Assembly (NCBI GenBank): GCA_905235575.1
Contig: CAJOLZ010000021.1
Location: 1-64,000, forward strand
DNA: 64,000 nucleotides
Origin: an uncultured Bacteroidaceae bacterium
GTDB lineage: Bacteria; Bacteroidota; Bacteroidia; Bacteroidales; Bacteroidaceae
Direction: 5' to 3'
Under the pieces are notes generated by a model. The model saw nothing but the letters and a program-made list of their open reading frames with translations. It searched no databases and had not been told where the DNA came from. Positions 43,510 through 52,800 of this stretch are shown one piece after another. Position 1 is the stretch's first letter; the number at the start of each line of letters is the position of its first letter. Both the position numbers and the translations under genes were made by a program.

Positions 43510-44526
43510 CTATTTTATGTTCCTCTCGTTCAGCGCCTTGGAATATCTGCGTGCATTGCGCAGGTGTTCGGCATAGGAGACCGCAAAATTGTGCGTTCCC
43601 GAGAAGTCTTCCTTGGCACACATATACAGGAACGGATGCTCCTTGCGATACAGCACCGCATCGAGTCCCTCCACGCTGGGCACACGTATCGGGCCGGGAG
43701 GAAGGCCCTTATATATATAGGTATTATACGGATTGTCTATGCCGAGGTGCGAGAAGTAGATGCGGCGCAGCGACCAGTCGCCCTGAGCGAATTTCACGGT
43801 GGGGTCGGCCTGCAGCAGCATGCCCTTGGCGAGACGGTTCAGGTAGAGGCCCGCAATCATGGGCTTTTCGGCATTGTTGGCCGTCTCCTCGTCTACGATG
43901 CTGGCCAGTGTGGACACCTCTAAGTGTGTCAGTCCCAGGCTGGCAGCTCTCTGCTCGCGCTCCTCGGTCCAGAATCGTTCGTTCTCCTGTTTCATACGTT
44001 GCATGAACGCCGGGAGCGATATGTTCCAGTATATCTCGTAGGTGTTGGGGATGAAGAGCGCATAGAGCGTGGCCGGCGTGTAGTCGTACTCGCGGCAGAA
44101 GGTGCTGTCGACAAACGACTGCATGACGGTAGCCGAGTCCATCATCAGCTCGCGGCCCAGCAACGATGCCAGACGGTCGAGCGTTCGCACCGAGGGGAGC
44201 CTCAGCATGAGCGGTTCCTGCTGTCCGTTGCGCATACGGCGGTAGAGCTCCAACCGTCTCATTCCGGGGTCAACGCGATAGCGGCCTGTGCGCACAACAG
44301 GTTTCATCGCCCGCGCATAGGCATCGAATCGCCAGCCCAGATTCGATTTCAGACGGAGCGAGTCGGTCGTGTCGTCCGCGTCGATGTATATATACTTGGG
44401 GGTGTCTGCCTCGTCGGTGGTGCCCTCTACGCAGCTCAGGAGAAGCGATGCTGCCACACCGCCCGCGACCGCCATGCCAGCCACGGCAAGGCCGGCACAG
44501 GCCATCAGAATATGTTTTCGGTTCAT
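43510..44526 (-). CDS. mltG: Endolytic murein transglycosylase MltG
   Basis: Inner-membrane lytic transglycosylase that cuts new glycan strands and sets their length (YceG family). Start chosen at MNRKHILMACAGLAVAGMAV (338 residues), because the upstream ATG at 44550 lies within the promoter. Membrane anchor residues 5-30. Catalytic domain: FIPNTYEIYWNISLPAFMQR, LTHLEVSTLASIVDEETANN (catalytic glutamate in the EExxN segment), EKPMIAGLYLNRLAKGMLLQ ADPTVKFA, and the final SHLGIDNPYNTYIYKGLPPG PIRVPS. Complete and of normal size. Confidence 0.95.
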   Translation of the reverse strand: MNRKHILMACAGLAVAGMAVAGGVAASLLLSCVEGTTDEADTPKYIYIDADDTTDSLRLKSNLGWRFDAYARAMKPVVRTGRYRVDPGMRRLELYRRMRNGQQEPLMLRLPSVRTLDRLASLLGRELMMDSATVMQSFVDSTFCREYDYTPATLYALFIPNTYEIYWNISLPAFMQRMKQENERFWTEEREQRAASLGLTHLEVSTLASIVDEETANNAEKPMIAGLYLNRLAKGMLLQADPTVKFAQGDWSLRRIYFSHLGIDNPYNTYIYKGLPPGPIRVPSVEGLDAVLYRKEHPFLYMCAKEDFSGTHNFAVSYAEHLRNARRYSKALNERNIK

Positions 44527-44547
44527 AGGTTCGTCTGGAATGATACG

Positions 44548-44579
44548 CAAAATTAGGGAATTATGCGCACAGCGGCAAA
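44548..44579 (-). promoter_or_regulatory. mltG: mltG promoter
   Basis: Minus strand: TTTG (44576-44579), 20 bp, TAATTTTG (44548-44555). Exact consensus; leader about 17 nt. Confidence 0.85.
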
Positions 44580-44618
44580 AAATGGCGGGAATTATTTTCG
44601 GGAATCAAAAAAAAGGTT

Positions 44619-44626
44619 TACCTTTG
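44619..44626 (+). promoter_or_regulatory. -7 element of the tRNA-Thr promoter
   Basis: TACCTTTG, 12 bp before the tRNA. A T-rich stretch (TTTT 44595-44598) stands at the -33 distance. Confidence 0.6.
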
Positions 44627-44637
44627 CACTCGGTTTT

Positions 44638-44710
<73 letters not shown>

Positions 44711-44722
44711 CCCGGAAAAATG

Positions 44723-44757
44723 CGGAGAGAACAGTCCATGACCGTCTCTCCGTTTTT
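44723..44757 (+). terminator. tRNA-Thr terminator
   Basis: CGGAGAGA (44723-44730) pairs with TCTCTCCG (44745-44752), followed by TTTTTC. Confidence 0.9.
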
Positions 44758-44796
44758 CTTTTTCGGAAAAAGACCCATTTTTTCTGCCCCCAATTA

Positions 44797-44827
44797 TTGC
44801 TCACACGGAATAATTGTTGTAAATTTG
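44797..44827 (+). promoter_or_regulatory. carAB promoter
   Basis: TTG (44797-44799), 20 bp, TAAATTTG (44820-44827). Transcription would begin near 44833, some 245 nt before the carbamoyl-phosphate synthase start. Confidence 0.7.
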
Positions 44828-44849
44828 CAGGAAATATAATTGAGAATAG

Positions 44850-45047
44850 ATGAACGTGAGTGATAAGACCCTGCCCCCGTCGGGCAAAACTTGGCACTGC
44901 ATGCCGTCCGGCGTGTCGTTGACCTCCGCCAGTGTCGGAGCGGGTTCGCCGTTTATCACCAATCCCACAGAGGCCACCTCCAGTATCGCATTGCTGGCAA
45001 GAGTGGCCTTTCTTTTGTATCCCTCTCAGCGGGGGACAACGGCCTGA
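44850..45047 (+). CDS. Possible 65-residue leader ORF upstream of carAB
   Basis: Begins MNVSDKTLPPSGKTWHCMPS and ends YPSQRGTTA. The start is about 17 nt after the predicted transcript start, and codons are GC-rich at the third position like real genes in the window. No family is recognised. A terminator-like hairpin lies within its second half (44971-45016). The ORF and hairpin together could form a leader that controls carAB, or the ORF may be chance. Confidence 0.4.
   Translation: MNVSDKTLPPSGKTWHCMPSGVSLTSASVGAGSPFITNPTEATSSIALLARVAFLLYPSQRGTTA
44971..45017 (+). promoter_or_regulatory. Terminator-like hairpin in the carAB leader
   Basis: AGGCCAC (44971-44977) pairs with GTGGCCT (45003-45009), with an inner CCAG/CTGG pair, then TTCTTTTGT. 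It lies between promoter and gene, the position expected of an attenuator. Confidence 0.45.
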
Positions 45048-45078
45048 CGCGAATAAAAACCAAATAGAAATATAAACA

Positions 45079-48000
45079 ATGAGCAGAAAGGTTACATTGA
45101 GACTGGAGGACGGAACAGAGTTTCACGGCACCTCCTTTGGATACGAGCAGCCCGTGGCCGGTGAAGTTGTGTTCAACACCGCCATGATGGGCTATCCTGA
45201 GAGCCTGACCGACCCCTCGTATGCAGGTCAGCTCCTGACACTGACCTATCCCCTTGTGGGTAACTACGGCGTGCCGCCCCTCACGCACGAGGAGAACGGT
45301 CTGTCCACCTACATGGAGGGCGACCGCATCTATGTGAACGCACTCATCGTGAGCGACTACAGCAAGGAATTCAGCCACTGGAACGGCGTGGAGACCCTCG
45401 GCGACTGGCTGAAACGCGAGAAGGTGCCCGGCGTCACAGGCATCGATACACGCGAGCTGACAAAAATACTGCGTGAGCACGGTGTGATGATGGGTAAGAT
45501 ACTCTTCGACGACGAACCCGACAACATTCCCGAAGCACAGTACGAGGGCGTGAACTTCGTTTCGCAGGTGAGCTGCAAGGAAGTTATCCGCTATACCCTG
45601 CCGCATGCAAAGAAGAAAATTGTGCTGGTGGATTGCGGCGTGAAGGAAAACATCATCCGCTGCCTGTTGCGTCGCAACCTGGAAGTGATTCGTGTACCCT
45701 GGGATTACGACTTTAACGAACTGGAGTTCGATGGCCTCTTCCTCGCAAATGGTCCCGGCGACCCCGAGACATGCGAAGCCACCGTGCAGAACATCCGCAA
45801 GTTCTTGGCATCGCCCAACGTGCGTCCCTGCATGGGAATCTGTATGGGTAACCAGTTGCTGGCCAAGGCTGCCGGAGCACGCATATACAAACTGAAATAT
45901 GGTCATCGCAGTCACAACCAGCCTGTGCGCCAAGTAGGCACAGACCACTGCTTCATCACTACGCAGAACCATGGCTATGCCGTGGACGACACTACGTTGC
46001 CCGAAGGATGGGAAACTTCGTTCGTGAACATGAACGACGGTTCGAACGAAGGACTGCGTCACAAGACGAATCCCTGGTTCTCGGCACAGTTCCATCCCGA
46101 AGCATGTTCCGGTCCTGTGGACATGGACTTGTTGTTCGACAACTTCGTGGCTCTGCTGAACGACCCTCATGCTGAAACCTCACACAACGTGCCCTTGAAG
46201 TATAGCACCACGCCGGGCTCTATCAAGAAAGTGCTCCTGCTGGGTTCCGGTGCACTGAAGATTGGTGAAGCCGGCGAATTTGACTACAGCGGTTCGCAGG
46301 CATTGAAGGCTATGCGTGAAGAGGGCATCGAGACAGTGCTCATCAATCCCAACATCGCCACGGTGCAAACGTCCGACGGCGTTGCAGATCAGATATACTT
46401 CCTGCCTGTGACTCCTTACTTTGTGGAGCGCGTCATCGAAAAGGAACGTCCGCAGGGCATCCTGCTGGCTTTCGGTGGGCAGACGGCGCTGAACTGCGGC
46501 GTGGCTCTCTACAAGAGTGGCGTGCTCGAGAAGTATGGTGTGCAAGTGCTCGGAACGCCTGTGCAAGCCATTATCGACACAGAGGACCGCGAACTCTTCG
46601 TGGAGCGTCTTGACGAGATAAACGTGAAGACCATCAAGAGTCAGGCTTGTGAGGATATTGAGTCGGCACGGCAAGCAGCCCGCGACCTGGGTTATCCCAT
46701 CATCATTCGTGCTGCCTACGCCCTCGGTGGTCTCGGCTCGGGCTTCTGTGACAATGAGGAAGAACTGAACAAGATTGCTGAAAAAGCCTTCTCTTTCTCG
46801 CCGCAGGTGCTGGTTGAAAAAAGTCTGAAGGGTTGGAAAGAGATTGAGTACGAGGTGGTGCGCGACCGTTATGACAACTGCATCACGGTTTGTAGCATGG
46901 AAAACTTCGACCCTCTGGGCATTCATACGGGCGAGTCAATCGTGGTTGCACCTTCACAGACACTGAACAATTCAGAATATCAGAAACTGCGTGCGCTCAG
47001 CATCGAGATTATTCGTCATATAGGCATCGTGGGTGAATGTAACATCCAGTTTGCGTTCGACCCCGAGAGCGAGGACTATCGCGTCATTGAGGTGAACGCC
47101 CGTCTGTCGCGTTCTTCAGCGTTGGCCAGCAAGGCCACGGGCTATCCTCTCGCTTTTGTCGCAGCCAAACTCGGTTTGGGTTACGGTCTCTTCGAATTGA
47201 AGAACTCCGTGACAAAGACCACCACCGCCTTCTTTGAGCCCGCCATTGACTATGTGGTCTGCAAGATTCCGCGTTGGGACCTCGGCAAGTTCCGTGGCGT
47301 CGACCGCGAACTCGGCTCGAGCATGAAGTCTGTGGGTGAAGTGATGGCCATCGGACGCACCTTCGAGGAGACCATCCAGAAGGGTCTGCGTATGATTGGG
47401 CAGGGCATGCATGGTTTTGTCGAGAACAAGGAACTGGTCATCAGCGACATCGACAAGGCCCTCCGTGAACCCACCGACAAGCGCATCTTCATCATCGCAA
47501 AGGCACTGCGCCAAGGTTACACGGTGGATCAGATTCACGACCTGACGAAGATTGACCGCTGGTTCCTGCAGAAGTTGCAGAACATTCGCGAGATTGATAA
47601 CGAATTGCATGAGCGGAAGGGACTGAAGCAGCTCGATGCCGACCTCTTGAGACGTGCCAAGATATATGGATTCACCGACTTCCAGGTGGCACGTGCGCTC
47701 GATATGGAGAAGCAGATGGACATTGAGGAGGCCATGCTGCAGGTGCGTGAAAAGCGCAAGGAGTGGGGCATACTTCCCGTGGTGAAGCAGATTGATACGC
47801 TGGCTGCCGAGTATCCGGCACAGACCAACTATCTGTACCTCACCTATCTTGGCGTGGCTCATGACATTCCGTTCGAGAACGACCAGCGCAGCATCGTGGT
47901 GCTCGGTTCGGGTGCCTATCGTATCGGTTCCTCGGTCGAGTTCGACTGGTGCGGCGTGCAGGCTTTGCATACCATCCGTCGCGAGGGTTACCGTTCCATC

Positions 48001-49434
48001 ATGATCAACTACAACCCCGAGACGGTGTCCACCGACTACGATATGTGCGACCGCCTCTATTTCGATGAACTCACCTTCGAGCGCGTCATGGACATCCTCG
48101 ACCTGGAGATTCCGAAGGGCGTTGTCATCAGTACGGGTGGTCAGATTCCCAACAACCTGGCCATGAAGCTCGATGCACAGAAGGTGCCCATCCTGGGAAC
48201 ACAGGCCAAGTACATAGATAATGCCGAGGATAGAGACAAGTTCAGCGCTATGCTCGACCGCATTGGTGTTGACCAGCCCGAGTGGAGTGCGCTCACCTCG
48301 ATGGCCGATGTGCATGCCTTCATCGACCGCGTGGGCTATCCCGTTCTGGTGCGTCCGTCGTATGTCCTCTCCGGTGCAGCCATGAACGTATGCTCCAATC
48401 AGGAAGAACTTGAGCGTTTCCTGCAGGTTGCAGCCAACGTGAGCAAGAAGCATCCCGTGGTCATCTCCAAGTTCATGCAGAATACGAAGGAGGTTGAGAT
48501 GGATGCTGTGGCACGCAACGGCGAGATAATAGCCTATGCCATTTCGGAGCACATTGAGTTTGCCGGAGTACATTCGGGCGATGCAACCATACAGTTCCCT
48601 GCGCAGAAGCTATATGTAGAGACCGTGCGACGCATCAAGAAGATCAGTGCACAGATAGCTCGCGAACTGAATATCAGCGGTCCGTTCAACATCCAGTATC
48701 TGGCTAAGGACAACGAAATCAAGGTCATAGAGTGTAACCTGCGCGCATCGCGTTCGTTCCCCTTCGTAAGCAAGGTGCTGAAGATAAATCTCATCGAGCT
48801 GGCCACCAAGGTTATGCTCGGCATACCGGTCGAGAAGCCTCACAAGAGTTTCTTCGATTTCGACTACGTGGGCATCAAGGCAAGCCAGTTCTCGTTCAAC
48901 CGTCTGCAGAAGGCCGACCCCGTTCTGGGGGTGGACATGAGCTCGACGGGCGAGGTCGGTTGCCTGGGCGACGATTCGAACGCGGCCCTGCTGAAGTCGA
49001 TGCTCTCCGTAGGTCACCGCATACCGAAGCAGAACATACTGCTCTCCACCGGTCCTGCGAAGGACAAGGCTGCCATGCTCGACGCTGCACGTATGTTGGT
49101 TGAACACGGATACAAACTCTTCGCGACAGGTGGCACGAGCCGCTATCTCACCGAGAACGGCATCGAGAATACGCTGGTATACTGGCCGAGCGAAGCCGAG
49201 AAGACGCCTCAGGCTCTGCAACTCCTGCACAGCCACCAGATTGACATGGTGGTGAACATCCCCAAGGACTTGTCGGCAGGCGAGCTCACCAATGGCTACA
49301 AGATTCGCCGCGCAGCCGTCGACCTGAACGTACCCCTCATCACCAACACGCGATTGGCCGCCGCCTTCATACAGGCCTTCTGTACGCTTCGTCCCGAAGA
49401 CTTGGCCATCAAGAGCTGGAGCGAGTATAAGTAA
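45079..49434 (+). CDS. carAB: Carbamoyl-phosphate synthase, CarA-CarB fused in one polypeptide
   Basis: Makes carbamoyl phosphate from glutamine, bicarbonate and ATP for arginine and pyrimidine synthesis. One open frame of 1451 residues covers both subunits. Residues 1 to about 356 are CarA: N-terminal domain, then the class I amidotransferase with C255 (GICMGNQLLAKAAGA; the usual His of GICLGHQ is Asn) and H339/E341 (AQFHPEACSGP). A linker leads to CarB from about 381: ATP-grasp half 1 (KKVLLLGSGALKIGEAGEFD, NIATVQTSD, ALGGLGSGFCDN), then the allosteric MGS-like domain at about 1310-1451 (FATGGTSRYLTENGI, PLITNTRLAAAFIQAF) after ATP-grasp half 2 (VLGSGAYRIGSSVEFDWCGV). No stop or frame change lies at the join. 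Most bacteria keep two genes; the fused form recalls eukaryotic CPSII. Confidence 0.95.
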   Translation: MSRKVTLRLEDGTEFHGTSFGYEQPVAGEVVFNTAMMGYPESLTDPSYAGQLLTLTYPLVGNYGVPPLTHEENGLSTYMEGDRIYVNALIVSDYSKEFSHWNGVETLGDWLKREKVPGVTGIDTRELTKILREHGVMMGKILFDDEPDNIPEAQYEGVNFVSQVSCKEVIRYTLPHAKKKIVLVDCGVKENIIRCLLRRNLEVIRVPWDYDFNELEFDGLFLANGPGDPETCEATVQNIRKFLASPNVRPCMGICMGNQLLAKAAGARIYKLKYGHRSHNQPVRQVGTDHCFITTQNHGYAVDDTTLPEGWETSFVNMNDGSNEGLRHKTNPWFSAQFHPEACSGPVDMDLLFDNFVALLNDPHAETSHNVPLKYSTTPGSIKKVLLLGSGALKIGEAGEFDYSGSQALKAMREEGIETVLINPNIATVQTSDGVADQIYFLPVTPYFVERVIEKERPQGILLAFGGQTALNCGVALYKSGVLEKYGVQVLGTPVQAIIDTEDRELFVERLDEINVKTIKSQACEDIESARQAARDLGYPIIIRAAYALGGLGSGFCDNEEELNKIAEKAFSFSPQVLVEKSLKGWKEIEYEVVRDRYDNCITVCSMENFDPLGIHTGESIVVAPSQTLNNSEYQKLRALSIEIIRHIGIVGECNIQFAFDPESEDYRVIEVNARLSRSSALASKATGYPLAFVAAKLGLGYGLFELKNSVTKTTTAFFEPAIDYVVCKIPRWDLGKFRGVDRELGSSMKSVGEVMAIGRTFEETIQKGLRMIGQGMHGFVENKELVISDIDKALREPTDKRIFIIAKALRQGYTVDQIHDLTKIDRWFLQKLQNIREIDNELHERKGLKQLDADLLRRAKIYGFTDFQVARALDMEKQMDIEEAMLQVREKRKEWGILPVVKQIDTLAAEYPAQTNYLYLTYLGVAHDIPFENDQRSIVVLGSGAYRIGSSVEFDWCGVQALHTIRREGYRSIMINYNPETVSTDYDMCDRLYFDELTFERVMDILDLEIPKGVVISTGGQIPNNLAMKLDAQKVPILGTQAKYIDNAEDRDKFSAMLDRIGVDQPEWSALTSMADVHAFIDRVGYPVLVRPSYVLSGAAMNVCSNQEELERFLQVAANVSKKHPVVISKFMQNTKEVEMDAVARNGEIIAYAISEHIEFAGVHSGDATIQFPAQKLYVETVRRIKKISAQIARELNISGPFNIQYLAKDNEIKVIECNLRASRSFPFVSKVLKINLIELATKVMLGIPVEKPHKSFFDFDYVGIKASQFSFNRLQKADPVLGVDMSSTGEVGCLGDDSNAALLKSMLSVGHRIPKQNILLSTGPAKDKAAMLDAARMLVEHGYKLFATGGTSRYLTENGIENTLVYWPSEAEKTPQALQLLHSHQIDMVVNIPKDLSAGELTNGYKIRRAAVDLNVPLITNTRLAAAFIQAFCTLRPEDLAIKSWSEYK

Positions 49435-49442
49435 GACATCGC

Positions 49443-49458
49443 CTCGCATGCATGCGAG
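49443..49458. repeat. 16-bp perfect palindrome after carAB
   Basis: CTCGCATGCATGCGAG, 9 bp after the carAB stop and 15 bp before the terminator. It may extend the terminator structure or bind a protein dimer. Confidence 0.5.
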
Positions 49459-49473
49459 AACATACTTTCATAT

Positions 49474-49508
49474 GGCCGGGAGCACGCTGTGTGCTTCCGG
49501 CCTTTTCC
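49474..49508 (+). terminator. carAB terminator
   Basis: GGCCGGGAGCAC (49474-49485) pairs with GTGCTTCCGGCC (49491-49502) with one mismatch, 5-nt loop, then TTTTCCG and TTTTG. Confidence 0.9.
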
Positions 49509-49550
49509 GTTTTGTTCCGATGGGGCAGGGGAGTGCTGCATCGAGTCCAA

Positions 49551-49640
49551 AAACGCACCGTGTTGCGACGTGCGTCGCAGCACGGTGCGTTGGCCGTCGC
49601 AGCGTGGTGCGACAGCCGCCTCAGCGCAGTGCGTTTCTCG
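49551..49640. repeat. 22-bp palindromic array, copy G
   Basis: Units start at 49551, 49573, 49595 and 49617. The first begins AAACGCACCGTG; the second and third have CGCAGCACGGTGCG and CGCAGCGTGGTGCG; the last ends CAGTGCGTTTCTC. It lies 116 bp beyond carAB and 124 bp before cysC. Confidence 0.9.
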
Positions 49641-49701
49641 CCATCTACCACGAATTGTGTATTTTTGAGGAGAAAAGATAGGTCGAAAGGATATTTTTGT
49701 G

Positions 49702-49709
49702 TAATTTTG
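49702..49709 (+). promoter_or_regulatory. cysC: -7 element upstream of cysC
   Basis: TAATTTTG, 55 bp before the cysC start. No -33 TTTG at the usual spacing. Confidence 0.5.
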
Positions 49710-49763
49710 CAGTCAAAAGAAACGCTGTGGCAGGCCGTCGGAGCCTGCTCTGCGTATGAGGCT

Positions 49764-50357
49764 ATGACAGAAAACATATATCCCATCAGCATGATGACGC
49801 GCGCTGACAAGGAGCAACTTCTCGGACAGCGTGGCGTGATGGTATGGTTCACCGGTCTGAGCGGCAGCGGCAAGAGCACCGTTGCGCTGTCGGTGGAGCG
49901 CGAGCTGCATCGCAGGGGCATCCTCTGCCGCATCCTCGACGGAGACAACATCCGGGCCGGCATCAACAACAACCTGGGCTTCTCGGCCGAGGACCGCCGC
50001 GAAAACATACGTCGCATAGCCGAGGTCGGCAAGCTGTTCGTCCAGACCGGCATTGTCACGCTGGCCTGCTTCGTCTCGCCCACCGAGGACATACGCTCGC
50101 TGGCACGCCAAATCATCGGAGCCGACGATTTCCTCGAAGTCTTTGTGTCGACCCCCATCGAGGAATGTGAGCGGAGAGACGTCAAGGGGCTCTACGCCCG
50201 TGCACGCCGCGGCGAGGTAAAGGACTTCACCGGCGTCAGCGCGCCCTTCGAAGCGCCGTCGAATCCGTCCCTCTCCATCGATACATCCCGCCTCTCGCTC
50301 GAGGAATCTACCCAGCGCGTGGTGGACCTGATTACAGCACATAATACGAAAGAATGA
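49764..50357 (+). CDS. cysC: Adenylyl-sulfate kinase
   Basis: Phosphorylates adenylyl sulfate (APS) to PAPS, the sulfate donor. Start chosen at [11 protein letters not shown] (197 residues); the longer open frame passes through repeat copy G. Walker [10 protein letters not shown] is at 31-39, the [20 protein letters not shown] block near 58-77, and [13 protein letters not shown], the APS-binding lid [20 protein letters not shown] and [13 protein letters not shown] follow. Its stop overlaps cysD by 4 bp. It heads a PAPS-forming operon that ends with a sulfotransferase and contains no PAPS reductase. Confidence 0.95.
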   Translation: MTENIYPISMMTRADKEQLLGQRGVMVWFTGLSGSGKSTVALSVERELHRRGILCRILDGDNIRAGINNNLGFSAEDRRENIRRIAEVGKLFVQTGIVTLACFVSPTEDIRSLARQIIGADDFLEVFVSTPIEECERRDVKGLYARARRGEVKDFTGVSAPFEAPSNPSLSIDTSRLSLEESTQRVVDLITAHNTKE

Positions 50358-51262
50358 AAGAATACAGCCTGAGCCACCTGCAGGAACTGGAAGCCGAGAG
50401 TATCCATATCATACGCGAGGTGGCCGCCGAATTTGAGAATCCCGTCATGCTTTACAGCATCGGCAAGGACAGCAGCGTGATGGTGCGCCTTGCCGAAAAG
50501 GCTTTTGCTCCGGGCAAAGTGCCTTTCCCGCTGATGCACATAGACTCGAAGTGGAAGTTCAGAGAGATGATTGAGTTCCGCGACGCCTATGCAAAGAAGT
50601 ATGGATGGAACCTGATCGTCGAATCCAACATGGAAGCATTTCGTGCCGGCGTGGGACCTTTCACCCACGGCAGCAAGGTGCATACCGACCTGATGAAGAC
50701 CAAGGCGCTGCTCGATGCGCTCAACAAGTACAAGTTCGACGCAGCCTTCGGAGGCGCCCGACGCGATGAGGAAAAAAGCCGTGCCAAGGAACGCATCTTC
50801 TCGTTCCGCGACCAGTTCAACCAATGGGACCCCAAGAACCAACGCCCGGAACTCTGGGACATCTATAACAGCCGAATCCATAAAGGCGAGTCCATCAGAG
50901 TATTCCCCCTCAGCAACTGGACGGAACTCGACGTGTGGCAGTATATACGACTCGAGAACATCCCCATTGTGCCGCTCTACTTCGCTAAAGAACGTCCCTG
51001 TGTCGAGATTGATGGCAACCTCATCATGGCCGATGACGACCGTCTGCCCAAGGAACTCGTCCCGAAGATACATCCCAGAATGGTACGTTTCCGCACACTC
51101 GGCTGCTGGCCTCTTACCGGTGCCGTGGAGAGCAATGCGACGACCATCGAGGAAATTGTAGAAGAAATGATGACCACCACACGGAGCGAACGCACCACAC
51201 GCGTCATCGACTTCGACCAGGAAGCCTCAATGGAACAGAAGAAAAGAGAGGGATACTTCTGA
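50354..51262 (+). CDS. cysD: Sulfate adenylyltransferase subunit 2
   Basis: Catalytic subunit that joins sulfate to ATP to give APS, driven by the GTPase CysN. PP-loop ATP pyrophosphatase fold: [20 protein letters not shown] carries the SxGKDS motif (residues about 31-50). The [40 protein letters not shown] and [20 protein letters not shown] blocks and the end [16 protein letters not shown] are all standard. 302 residues, complete. Overlaps cysC by 4 bp; cysN follows after 46 bp. Confidence 0.97.
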   Translation: MKEYSLSHLQELEAESIHIIREVAAEFENPVMLYSIGKDSSVMVRLAEKAFAPGKVPFPLMHIDSKWKFREMIEFRDAYAKKYGWNLIVESNMEAFRAGVGPFTHGSKVHTDLMKTKALLDALNKYKFDAAFGGARRDEEKSRAKERIFSFRDQFNQWDPKNQRPELWDIYNSRIHKGESIRVFPLSNWTELDVWQYIRLENIPIVPLYFAKERPCVEIDGNLIMADDDRLPKELVPKIHPRMVRFRTLGCWPLTGAVESNATTIEEIVEEMMTTTRSERTTRVIDFDQEASMEQKKREGYF

Positions 51263-51308
51263 CATCCCGCTTCCTAACATCCCCTAACCGAATAATCGAC
51301 ACCCACTG

Positions 51309-52783
51309 ATGAATAAAAACTCACAACCCTTGACACGGAAAGACGAGACCTCGAAGCCGATGGACATAAGGGCATATCTCGAACAGAACAGGATGAGCAG
51401 AAGTCGCTCCTGAGGCTGCTTACTGCAGGCAGTGTGGACGACGGAAAGAGCACACTCATTGGGCGACTGCTCTTCGACAGCAAGAAACTATATGAGGACC
51501 AGCTCACCGCACTGGAGCGAGACTCTAAGCGAGTGGGCAATGCCGGCGCAGGCCAGATAGACTATGCACTTTTGCTCGACGGACTGAAGGCTGAGCGTGA
51601 AGAAGGCATCACAATCGATGTCGCATATCGCTATTTCAGCACAAACCTGCGCAAGTTCATTATTGCTGACACGCCCGGACATGAGCAATATACGCGCAAC
51701 ATGATAACAGGCGGGTCCACTGCGAACCTTGCAATCATCCTCGTCGATGCGCGCACCGGAGTCATCACGCAGACACGTCGTCATACGTTCCTGGTAAGTC
51801 TGCTCGGCATAAAGCACATCGTGTTGGCCGTGAACAAAATGGACCTCGTGTCTTTCTCGCAGGAAACCTTCGACCATATCAAGGAAGAGTACCTCGCACT
51901 GACTGCACAGCTCGGCATCGAGGACGTGACGTGCATGCCGCTTTCTGCCCTCGAAGGCGACAACGTCGTAGAGAAGAGCGACCGCACACCATGGTACGAT
52001 GGTCCTTCGTTGCTCGAATTCCTCGAGACTGTTCCCATCCATCTCGACCGCAACATGGCAGACTTCCGCTTCCCGGTACAGTATGTCCTGCGTCCCAATC
52101 TGGACTTTCGCGGCTTCTCGGGCAAGGTGGCCAGTGGCGTGATAACAAAGGGCGACGAAGTAGTTGCACTTCCGTCGATGAAGCGCAGCCGTGTAAAGAG
52201 CATCGTCACATACGATGGCGAACTCGACGAAGCCTATTGTCCGCAGAGTGTCACACTGACATTGGAGGACGAAATCGATATAAGCCGAGGCGAGATGCTG
52301 GTGAAGCCCGACAATCTTCCCTACGTGGGTCGGCGATTCCAGACCATGCTTGTGTGGATGGATGAAGAGCCGATGGACACATCGAAATACTTCTTTCTCA
52401 AGCACAACACTAATACGACGCGCGCTTCGCTCCTTGACATAGACTACCTTGTGGATGTAAACACCATGGAGCATAAGCTCGGACATCCGCTTTCTCTCAA
52501 TGAGATAGCCTCTGTGTCCATATCCACGGCGCGCACCATCTTCTTTGATTCCTACACGCGCAACCGTGCCACGGGCGCATTCATCCTCATAGATCCCATC
52601 ACCAACAACACTTCGGCCGTGGGAATGATACTGCACCCCATCGAAGGCGATGCAGACGAAAACGACGACATACCGTCGCTCGACCTGCCTCGACTGGGAA
52701 TCGCGCCCGAGCATTACGATGCCATAGACCGAGCCGTGGCCGAACTGGCACGACAGGGACTGGAGATACAAGTCATCAAGTAA
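51309..52783 (+). pseudogene. cysN: Sulfate adenylyltransferase subunit 1 (CysN), frame broken by a 5-bp duplication
   Basis: EF-Tu-like GTPase that drives CysD. ATG 51309 and ATG 51360 begin MDIRAYLEQ in one frame, which stops at TGA after SRSRS. The rest, [20 protein letters not shown] and onward, is in another frame. Between them the bases read GAACAGAACA (51381-51390). Removing one GAACA restores CTC GAA CAG GAT GAG CAG, that is [13 protein letters not shown], the expected family start. The downstream part is intact to 52783: [29 protein letters not shown], then beta-barrel domains. Starting at GTG 51434 would lose the first glycine of the P-loop. Unless reverted or bypassed, CysN should be inactive. 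Confidence 0.88.
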
Positions 52784-52800
52784 CTTAAAACCATATAGCC

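Noticed and set aside
47116..48573. 485-codon minus-strand frame
   Set aside because: Antisense to the fused carbamoyl-phosphate synthase gene, with no protein-like features.
49452..49763. N-terminal extension of cysC
   Set aside because: It would be translated from repeat copy G and the intergenic region; CysC homology begins at the ATG at 49764.
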